Shown here piece by piece: positions 60,501 through 64,000 of a stretch of 64,000 nucleotides of DNA (position 1 is the stretch's first letter; the number at the start of each line of letters is the position of its first letter). Source of the stretch: Nageia nagi. Taxonomy: Eukaryota > Pinophyta. A program made the position numbers and the translations under genes. Where the stretch lies: the NCBI GenBank assembly GCA_050084985.1, contig JBITNC010000002.1, positions 26,164,001-26,228,000 on the forward strand. Direction: 5' to 3'. Below the pieces are notes generated by a model, which searched no databases, was not told where the DNA came from, and was given only the letters and a program-made list of their open reading frames with translations.

Positions 60501-62457
60501 ATGGGCATTTATAAGTGATTTTTGGTTGACAGGTACCAGGTTTGTGTCATGTAGTGTGTAAGCTAGGTCTATCTTTATAAGTATAAATATTATGTATATG
60601 AGAGTGGTTTGAATTTTCGGTTGACAGGTACCAGGTTTGTGTCATGTAGTGTGTAAGCTAGGTCCATCTTTATAAGTATAAATAGTATGTATATGAGAGT
60701 GGTTTGAATTTTCGGTTGACAGGTACCAGGTTTGTGTCATGTAGTGTGTAAGCTAGGTCCATCTTTATAAGTATAAATAGTATGTATATGAGAGTGGTTT
60801 GAATTTTCGGTTGACAGGTACCAGGTTTGTGTCATGTAGTGTGTAAGCTACGTCCATCTTTACAAGTATAAATAGTATGTATATGAGAGTGGTTTGAATT
60901 TTGCAACTTAAAATTAGATGCAATTGCTTCATGATTCATCCAATAAAGAAGCTAGTTGTTATGGCTTTTTATATCCTGGATTTCTACGCCTTAAGAGTTG
61001 TACAACACCTCTACTAGGATCTGAGCTATTGTTCTACTTTTTACTGCATTTGGTTATACCTGCATAGGCATATATCATATATGCTTTTGAGATATCATTT
61101 GATGTATCTGTTGCCTTCAAAGCACCTGGCTGAAGCACTGGAGTTTATTCATTCCACATGATATTTATTTTTCGTTATTTTGAAACTGTGCATCCTAAAT
61201 AACTTTAAGCAAAGCTGAAAATTAAAATGGATGTCACATTTGGGAGAGTAAAATTATATTCTGGCAAATATGCCATATGTGCTGACATTATATTCTTGGA
61301 AATTTTATGTTGCAGAACGTGATGAATTACGCAGAGATATCGAGCAATTGTGCATGCAGCAATCAGGAACAGGCTATATAGGTATTATAACACGGATACA
61401 GGCCCAAAGGTATGTTCTTTTCTATTTTTGTAAACTCTGATTGTTAAATCTAAACTTTGTTGATTGAATTTCGGAACAACTGTAGAACCTTCTGTGAAGT
61501 TTTATTAGTTGTTTATTTTGTCTATAGAGAAACATGAACACAGATTTTGTGTACGCCAAATCAAATTAAAAGCTTTACCAGGACCGCAGGTTTGGAGCAG
61601 GAGACTGAAACATTGAAGCAGAAGCTTGTTGCTTGTACGAGAGAGAATCATAAACTTCAGGAAGAGCTTTCAGAAGTTTACCATATTAAAGCAAGTTATC
61701 TTCTCTTTTGATTTTTCTTTTCTAAATGATGTGAACATACCCACTGTTTGCCTTTCTCCAGTGGTTTTTAATTACCTCAATCGTTTCCGCCATGCTCCCT
61801 AATCTTGTATCTCTTGTTTTTTGATTTGCATTTTGCAGAGTCAGTTTGCAGAGTTATATGAATCAGAGCGAGAAAAGGTAATTGCTTTGTGAGGGAGTTG
61901 TCATCTATTAGTTGACCAATCATCATAGCTTAGGTGCTTTTAATTTACAAGTATACAAGATTGAGGCATATCTCTTATGGTCTTTTATTCTCAGTTTTAG
62001 CAAGCCTGTGGTCTTCAAAAGAAAACTTAAAAAAAAAAAATTTCTCTGGTCTTGTTTGCATCTCTAGATAATTCAAATGTTTCTTAAATTCTTATTTGCT
62101 TATGTATCATCATTATAAAAAGTAATTCAGAGATCGAGAATGCAAAATTTAAGATCTTAGAACTGAATTGGCAGTCCAATTTATTCATTATTTCAACAAT
62201 CACATAATTCACTGCTCTCTTAGGTTGCTTTTTACAACTTATGATGTTCATTCAGTGGACTAAAATCAAAGTAAGGCAATTCACGTAAAAGACACTCCCT
62301 GCTAATTTGCCAACACCTAGTTACACCTGAAGAGCTCCTGGAATTTGTATTGATATATATTCTCAACTCTTTTGATATGAAGATTGATGAATCACTGAGA
62401 TAGTTTTCTTGTGTGTTACAGAAAAAGGAATACTGTCTGAACTATTTTGGAGCCAAG
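30480..62457 (+). CDS. plant coiled-coil protein, N-terminal part (host gene)
   Basis: Five exons join in phase: 30478-30540, 61316-61409, 61582-61690, 61839-61877 and, less surely, 62422-62457. Start chosen at 30480 ([20 protein letters not shown]), two bases after the acceptor TTGGTGCAG. The product then reads [35 protein letters not shown] and [20 protein letters not shown]: heptad-like coiled coil with no membrane segment or known catalytic domain. I recognise the [29 protein letters not shown] pattern as a conserved plant family of unknown function, sometimes labelled myosin heavy chain-like. The gene continues beyond the window. The intron after 30540 is about 30.8 kb and full of transposons. 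The uninterrupted exons, good splice sites and preserved phase point to a living gene. Confidence 0.68.
30541..31148. other. start of the second giant intron
   Basis: Ordinary T-rich plant intron sequence up to the copia-2 LTR. No repeat or coding signal seen. Confidence 0.45.
31310..32083. mobile_element. hAT-like non-autonomous element in copia-2 LTR
   Basis: This 774-bp element has imperfect inverted ends: CAGTATTTGAAAA on the left, and the complement of TTTTCAAACAATG on the right. It is flanked by ATATCAAC (31302-31309) and ATATCACT (32084-32091), matching at six of eight positions. It has no coding capacity and itself contains the MITE at 31465-31787. The uninterrupted right LTR of copia-2 confirms that this block is an insertion. 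Confidence 0.72.
31465..31787 (+). mobile_element. hAT-type MITE, copy 1
   Basis: This 323-bp element has inverted ends TTAAGTTGCA and the complement of TGCGACTTAG. It is flanked by AGTTAAAT and ATTTAAAT (seven of eight matching). Its sequence is repeated in opposite orientation at 57649-57987. The CTAAGTT end resembles that of hAT-1, which may belong to a related family. Confidence 0.82.
32236..32455. repeat. CATGCA-rich (RY motif) minisatellite in LTR
   Basis: Irregular units of CATGCATG, TCATCCAC and CGTACATGCATG make this tract. CATGCA occurs about fourteen times, including five overlapping copies near 32340-32363. The matching LTR holds a shorter tract at 42011-42138. CATGCATG is the RY element bound by plant B3-domain seed regulators (ABI3, FUS3 and LEC2), so the tract may affect LTR promoter activity. 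This last point is inference. Confidence 0.8.
32498..32757 (-). pseudogene. copia-2 RNase H start (distal piece)
   Basis: The minus strand from 32757 reads [20 protein letters not shown] and [11 protein letters not shown] across one or two stops. This is the stretch that joins copia RT to RNase H. It continues the reading broken at 39196 by the PDS5-bearing element. The catalytic RNase H motifs that should follow are deleted before the LTR. Confidence 0.7.
32758..34044 (+). repeat. left LTR of the PDS5-bearing element
   Basis: 1287 bp, from TGTAATGGCCCCC to GTTTATTACA, alignable with 37848-39195. CTGGT precedes it and TTGGT follows the right LTR, a 4-of-5 target duplication. Confidence 0.88.
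34046..34060 (+). other. tRNA-iMet primer-binding site
   Basis: TGGTATCAGAGCTGG begins two bases after the LTR end. It matches the common plant initiator-tRNA site for at least its first 12 bases and fixes the element's + orientation. Confidence 0.88.
34090..34735 (+). pseudogene. PDS5-like: captured PDS5 cohesin-cofactor fragment
   Basis: PDS5 is a HEAT-repeat protein that binds cohesin and steers sister-chromatid cohesion. After an ATG at 34090 and an early stop (34114-34116), a first piece reads [12 protein letters not shown] and [16 protein letters not shown], like the PDS5 N-terminus. A frameshift follows. The open frame 34307-34735 (142 codons) reads [19 protein letters not shown], then [42 protein letters not shown] and [11 protein letters not shown]. 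These are the N-terminal HEAT-repeat landmarks of plant PDS5. The family protein is usually over 800 residues, so this is a small part. A stretch after the first piece appears deleted. The absence of introns points to capture through mRNA. Confidence 0.82.
34740..35202 (+). other. unidentified coding-like stretch in LTR element
   Basis: Overlapping + frames 34740-35018 and 34816-35202 suggest one frameshifted protein, acidic and then helical: [31 protein letters not shown], then [21 protein letters not shown] know no family for it. It directly follows the PDS5 fragment and could be more captured host sequence or the element's own product. Confidence 0.45.
35331..36595 (+). other. further unidentified frames in LTR element
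   Basis: Frames at 35331-35681, 35752-36042 and 36212-36595 are acidic and coiled-coil-like ([35 protein letters not shown]). [15 protein letters not shown] near 36000 echoes [15 protein letters not shown] near 35060, hinting at an internal repeat. They are separated by stops. No known domain is seen. Confidence 0.4.
37165..37351. repeat. 93-bp tandem duplication
   Basis: Units 37165-37257 and 37258-37351 begin GTTGTTTGGGAGTTTTTTCC and end CTTCAAATTTGCA. They differ at a handful of bases and lie in the 3' part of the PDS5-bearing element. Confidence 0.88.
37834..37847 (+). other. polypurine tract of the PDS5-bearing element
   Basis: TGGGGAGGGCGAAT directly precedes the right LTR, the expected plus-strand priming site. 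Confidence 0.75.
37848..39195 (+). repeat. right LTR of the PDS5-bearing element
   Basis: 1348 bp, from TGTAATGTCCCCC to TTTATTACA. It carries an extra AGATCT-rich stretch near 38950-39010 absent from the left copy. Many substitutions between the two mark an old insertion. Confidence 0.88.
39196..39980 (-). pseudogene. copia-2 reverse transcriptase
   Basis: The minus-strand frame has [55 protein letters not shown] and the catalytic [12 protein letters not shown], then [12 protein letters not shown] and YTRVGGSL. It ends at the PDS5-bearing element (39195). The YVDD box is intact. A small deletion shortens the segment before QLDVKTAF compared with copia-1. Upstream, integrase is lost. Confidence 0.88.
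40112..40530 (-). pseudogene. copia-2 GAG-pre-integrase
   Basis: Two overlapping minus frames (40529-40296, 40438-40112) carry [41 protein letters not shown] and [14 protein letters not shown]. This is the HHCC-bearing segment that starts copia integrase. The catalytic core that should follow is deleted. A stretch like the integrase C-terminal linker (VIINRDV) survives near 40040. Confidence 0.8.
40540..41560 (-). pseudogene. copia-2 gag remnant
   Basis: Broken minus frames fill the space expected for gag. A knuckle-like stretch (WHCGKLG) near 40810-40840 is the best landmark. The rest matches gag only by position and by short pieces near 41030-41300. Low residue-level support. Confidence 0.5.
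41572..42182 (-). repeat. copia-2 right LTR (5' LTR)
   Basis: From TGTTAGAAAATATTAAGC to CACCTTGTAACA. It includes several ACATCTATTAATAGAACAAC repeats and a CATGCA-rich tract at 42011-42138. It lacks the hAT-like insertion seen in the left LTR. Confidence 0.8.
42183..42647. other. no recognisable feature
   Basis: AT-rich intron sequence between copia-2 and the dispersed repeat copy B. Confidence 0.4.
42648..43180 (-). repeat. dispersed repeat, copy B
   Basis: Counterpart of 8937-9480. The minus strand reads [20 protein letters not shown] where copy A reads LLFDTQHLIGDHLITSFFQP. Flanked on the right, after about 50 bases, by copia-3. Confidence 0.5.
43233..43468 (-). repeat. copia-3 left LTR (3' LTR)
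   Basis: 236 bp, from TGTTAGAGTGAG to ATATTCTAACA. It matches 60251-60487. ACTGC precedes it and ATTGC follows the right LTR, a 4-of-5 duplication. The minus strand has ATGGGGGATTA, a purine tract, just inside. Confidence 0.88.
43469..44074 (-). pseudogene. copia-3 RNase H
   Basis: The open frame 44056-43463 reads [79 protein letters not shown] and [16 protein letters not shown]. The catalytic D, E and D positions are recognisable. The domain runs nearly intact to the LTR, but the segment upstream is separated by the gypsy insertion and two stops. Confidence 0.88.
44080..45110 (+). repeat. gypsy left LTR, 3'-truncated
   Basis: Starts TGTGACGTCCCCC directly after the duplication ATTTA (44075-44079). 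The stretch 44823-45110 matches 55027-55310. The last 70 or so bases of the LTR (to CTTTTACA) seen on the right are missing here, and no primer site follows, so the 5' junction was deleted. Confidence 0.78.
45111..45689 (+). other. gypsy 5' internal remnant
   Basis: Broken + frames with stretches such as [13 protein letters not shown] near 45610-45650. This is where leader or gag of the gypsy element would lie, but I cannot match a domain. Confidence 0.35.
46800..50650 (-). pseudogene. long broken ORF of unknown family
   Basis: Start chosen at 50650 ([19 protein letters not shown]). Across a few dozen stops and shifts the minus strand stays protein-like for about 3.8 kb. It has a folded-looking N-terminal half ([59 protein letters not shown]). 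A lysine- and acid-rich middle follows (48333-48902, with [19 protein letters not shown]). The C-terminal part is coiled-coil-like. No zinc knuckle, DSG, YxDD or DDE motif is visible. I do not recognise the family. It could be the single protein of a large non-autonomous retroelement. Confidence 0.5.
50940..52460. repeat. diverged GGGTGCACCGATTT-type repeats
   Basis: At least eight copies of a degenerate motif, GGGTGCAC(C)GATTT followed by GCATGTGCTTTT or CATGCAAAAGCATG, occur near 50945, 51090, 51210, 51395, 51695, 51935, 52165 and 52395. They are 120-260 bases apart. They lie upstream of the unknown minus-strand ORF, so they may be its leader or LTR. Confidence 0.6.
52661..53600 (+). pseudogene. 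gypsy reverse transcriptase and RNase H
   Basis: RT begins abruptly at [20 protein letters not shown] and continues with [19 protein letters not shown] and the catalytic [18 protein letters not shown] stop follows at about 52988, then [18 protein letters not shown] and [20 protein letters not shown]. RNase H reads [38 protein letters not shown] and [12 protein letters not shown] to about 53560, then ADALSRNPS near 53640. One frameshift near 53205-53242 and a few stops break it. The fingers part of RT is absent because the insert ends here. Confidence 0.88.
53601..55017 (+). pseudogene. gypsy integrase, start of chromodomain-like tail
   Basis: Across several frames: a zinc-binding region ([12 protein letters not shown], then HVWECVQC) near 53880-53985, and [16 protein letters not shown] with the first catalytic aspartate near 54065. 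[11 protein letters not shown] carries the second near 54240. [13 protein letters not shown] near 54365 follows a stop where QTE is usual. Then [34 protein letters not shown] and [26 protein letters not shown]. The tail [15 protein letters not shown] resembles the start of the chromodomain in plant chromoviruses and is cut by the truncated right LTR. Confidence 0.85.
55024..55384 (+). repeat. gypsy right LTR, 5'-truncated
   Basis: Begins at CAGTGTTCCGTCCATCCAGT, equivalent to 44823 of the left LTR, and ends CTTTTACA followed by ATTTA. About 740 bases of the LTR's 5' part and the purine tract are missing. Confidence 0.78.
55390..56292 (-). pseudogene. copia-3 reverse transcriptase
   Basis: The minus strand from about 56290 has [17 protein letters not shown], then [39 protein letters not shown] and [10 protein letters not shown] damaged region follows where YVDD is expected (CMSMIW near 55660). 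[15 protein letters not shown] and PQVN come last, directly before the gypsy target duplication. Stops and shifts are common; the catalytic box is not readable. Confidence 0.82.
56350..57640 (-). pseudogene. copia-3 integrase
   Basis: Frames at 57579-57091, 57081-56881, 56838-56629 and 56622-56350 give, in order: [24 protein letters not shown] and [11 protein letters not shown] (zinc-binding), and [12 protein letters not shown], with asparagine at the first catalytic aspartate. [13 protein letters not shown] carries the second, and the catalytic glutamate region is broken near 56870. [14 protein letters not shown], then [13 protein letters not shown], close the domain. Confidence 0.85.
57641..57648. 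repeat. left 8-bp duplication of MITE copy 2
   Basis: CCCTCAAT, repeated exactly at 57988-57995. Confidence 0.9.
57649..57987 (-). mobile_element. hAT-type MITE, copy 2
   Basis: 339 bp with inverted ends (CTAAGTTGCACGAAA on the left, complement of TTTCCTGCAACTTAA on the right) and a perfect 8-bp duplication, CCCTCAAT. It is the reverse complement of 31465-31787 over its length. It separates gag from integrase of copia-3. No coding capacity. Confidence 0.9.
57996..58909 (-). pseudogene. copia-3 gag
   Basis: Start chosen at 58909 ([17 protein letters not shown]). After several stops the open frame 58713-58225 has [58 protein letters not shown] and [12 protein letters not shown], the UBN2-type copia gag pattern. 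A cysteine-poor remnant of the zinc knuckle follows near 58140-58200. The protease segment cannot be read and may be lost where the MITE sits. Confidence 0.8.
58910..60235 (-). other. copia-3 leader
   Basis: About 1.3 kb between primer site and gag, GC-richer and CT-rich. Frames on the + strand (for example 59038-59649) lie antisense to the element and show no family motif, so I treat them as chance. Confidence 0.6.
60236..60250 (-). other. primer-binding site of copia-3
   Basis: The minus strand reads TGGTATCAGAGCATT directly inside the 5' LTR. Its first 12 bases are the plant tRNA-iMet site. Confidence 0.88.
60251..60487 (-). repeat. copia-3 right LTR (5' LTR)
   Basis: 237 bp, from TGTCAGAGTGAG to GTATTCTAACA, matching 43233-43468. 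GCCTATAAATAGGC near 60294 on the + strand is palindromic and could serve as the LTR TATA box on the minus strand too. Confidence 0.88.
60524..60903. repeat. 95-bp minisatellite, four copies
   Basis: Units start at 60524, 60619, 60714 and 60809 with GGTTGACAGGTACCAGG and run through CATGTAGTGTGTAAGCTA and TATGTATATGAGAGTGG. Copies differ at only one or two positions each. The array is in the intron about 410 bases before the exon at 61316. Confidence 0.93.
60904..61315. other. end of the second giant intron
   Basis: Ordinary intron sequence ending TTTTATGTTGCAG. No repeat seen. Confidence 0.5.
61316..61409 (+). CDS. host gene exon, coiled-coil segment
   Basis: Acceptor TTATGTTGCAG, donor CAAAG before GTATGT. 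It reads [19 protein letters not shown], then [11 protein letters not shown]. The last codon is completed by G of the next exon. Confidence 0.75.
61582..61690 (+). CDS. host gene exon before a GC-AG intron
   Basis: Acceptor CTTTACCAG. It reads [34 protein letters not shown] and IK. The only boundary that keeps the family reading (IK then SQF) ends at AAA before GCAAGT, a GC-type donor. Confidence 0.72.
61839..61877 (+). CDS. host gene exon, 13 codons
   Basis: Acceptor TTTTGCAG, donor AAAAG before GTAATT. It reads [13 protein letters not shown], in phase with the exon before. Confidence 0.68.
62422..62457 (+). CDS. possible host gene exon, 12 codons
   Basis: Acceptor TGTGTTACAG, donor CCAAG before GTCATA. 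It keeps phase and reads [12 protein letters not shown]. It fits the family less clearly than the other exons and could be a chance ORF between splice-like sites. Confidence 0.35.
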
Positions 62458-63551
62458 GTCATAATCTTTGCATATCTTGAGAAATCACTATTTGTTTTAG
62501 TGAATGCAAAGCAGAGTAGTTTAGTTTGTTTTATATTCAAAGGATCAAATGGCTGATATTCTCATAAAAACTGTATGGAAGGAGATGTTTGAGGAGTTCT
62601 GAGTTCAGACAATTTCTTGGAGCTAGAACTCTACTAATTACATATTATTAGGGGTGTTGGAAATGGTGTCCAATTTCTATATTTTTTAATGGTATTTTTA
62701 ATTACCTCGGTTAATGTTGAGTGCAATCATTTGAGTGTGAGTCAATGACTCATGAGTAAATGTAGGGTAAGATGATTTCATTTATTATTCCCTTCTTCTT
62801 ATGGTTCATCTAAGACATGTGCTCTGTTTACTTGTCATATAATGTCATAAGCTTTTATGCCTTACCACGTATTCTTGTCACAGGGTGTCAAAAGAATAAT
62901 CTATTTCTTAATGATTATCTTCTCACATTTGTAAACTCTACGAGTTGTGTTATTCAATACTCCTTACTCTTGTAACTTCCATGTACCATGTCCTTTATCA
63001 TGACATACATTTCACTAAAAAATATTCCTGCATAGCAGTAGAATTTGGCGTTCCTTCTCTTCTCTATATATGAAGAGCAATTATGGATTATTATTTTAAA
63101 GGAATGTATCACATCATTTGTATGAAAGAATGTTTAGTATACAGCCAGGGAAATAGTATGTTTTTCATTATACAGTTTTTAAATAGTTCCCACCAAGCAT
63201 TTGGATCTTCAAGGCTAAGCATTGATCTGATCAATCCTTGATACACTATTGTAAACCTTGGAGTAAAATTTAATATGTTCTTTTTTAATTATCTTATTTT
63301 ATTTTACTTTTTTCCTAATTGTAATATATTGGACTTTGAATTTCGAATTTCACTTCTTTTATTATTCATTATTTCCTTCTTTTTGTTTTTTGCTGAATTT
63401 TTTTTCATGTAGATTCAATTTTTGATTGTCTCATCCTTCTAGATTTTGTTTTTAAAATATAGATTTGTTAGTTCTATCTCCTTTTTCTCTCTTTTTTTGT
63501 TCCTTGTTTCTTTCTTCTTAATTGTTTCTTTCCAGAATATGAATTTTGTTT
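62458..63551. other. intron sequence, no feature seen
   Basis: T-rich intron with no repeat limits or further exon that I can support before the LTR at 63552. Confidence 0.4.
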
Positions 63552-64000
63552 TGTGATGCCCCCTTTGTATTCTGGACAACTTTAGTGGATTCTTGAGAAT
63601 CCCATTGTAATATAGGTTTACTTTGTGTTATTCTTTCATATTGTAACTCGGGATAGGAGACTATTGGGTCATTGACCCTATTTGTGAGCCCCAAGTGGGA
63701 CGTCTCCCTCTTGTGGAATAGCATAGGAGATGTATTAGTGTAGTTGGCTCATTATGGATGCGTCAGGCCAAGAGTGGCCCTACGTCTGCCCTAAGAGACC
63801 TAGCGACACCTTGAGGCCCCATGATAGCTCCCCCGTGCATGCATGGCACCCTCGAAGCATGCGCTAGCCATTTGAGCATGAGGAAGACCCACGTGGCATG
63901 TTTGGGCACTTAAACACCCACTTTGGGCATTATGGGCCCCTTAGTTGGTCAACATTGGAAATAAAGGGGAAGTTGGTAACTTTGAGGTAGGAACACAACA
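63552..64000 (+). repeat. gypsy-type LTR, cut by window end
   Basis: Starts TGTGATGCCCCC. It shares CGGGATAGGAGACTATTGGG and GAGCCCCAAGTGGGACGTCT with the gypsy LTR at 44080 (there with small changes, near 44190-44235). Whether it is a solo LTR or the start of another element cannot be seen. Confidence 0.7.

Overview
The window looks like nuclear DNA of a land plant with a large, repeat-filled genome. A gymnosperm (conifer-like) is my best guess. That rests on one widely spread spliced gene, introns near 30 kb, several generations of nested copia, gypsy, LINE and hAT copies, and tRNA-iMet primer sites. The sequence does not name a species. I see no operons, rRNA, tRNA or CRISPR.

One host gene seems to run through the whole window on the + strand. 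Candidate 5' UTR exons lie at about 590-929. Coding exons follow at 30478-30540, 61316-61409, 61582-61690, 61839-61877 and perhaps 62422-62457. They splice in phase into an N-terminal coiled-coil protein of a plant family I recognise but cannot name with certainty. Almost everything else is mobile DNA inside its two giant introns (930-30477 and 30541-61315).

First intron: a Ty3/gypsy RT remnant (1.4-2.05 kb); a complete but dead hAT element with 8-bp target duplications (2572-5936); two more hAT remnants; and a 5'-truncated LINE (12035-28100). The LINE is split by a small gag-bearing LTR element (12712-17357) and by a nearly intact-length Ty1/copia element (18497-27723). Both breaks can be closed through their target duplications. 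The copia element has a 3' tail of seven tandem hairpins with paired base changes.

Second intron: copia-2 (31149-42182), whose left LTR holds a hAT-like element that itself holds a MITE. Copia-2 is also split by a non-autonomous LTR element (32758-39195) carrying an intronless fragment of a PDS5 cohesin-cofactor gene. Next comes copia-3 (43233-60487), which holds a second copy of the MITE and a gypsy element (44080-55384). That gypsy element holds a further insertion (about 45.7-52.66 kb) with a long, broken, unrecognised minus-strand reading frame. A 95-bp x 4 minisatellite sits just before the 61.3-kb exon. The window ends inside another gypsy-type LTR.

Nearly every transposon reading frame is broken, so these are fossils. 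The observations most worth following are the PDS5 capture, the covarying hairpin array, the RY-motif-rich LTR minisatellite and the unidentified reading frame at 46.8-50.65 kb. All element limits and differences were read by eye.
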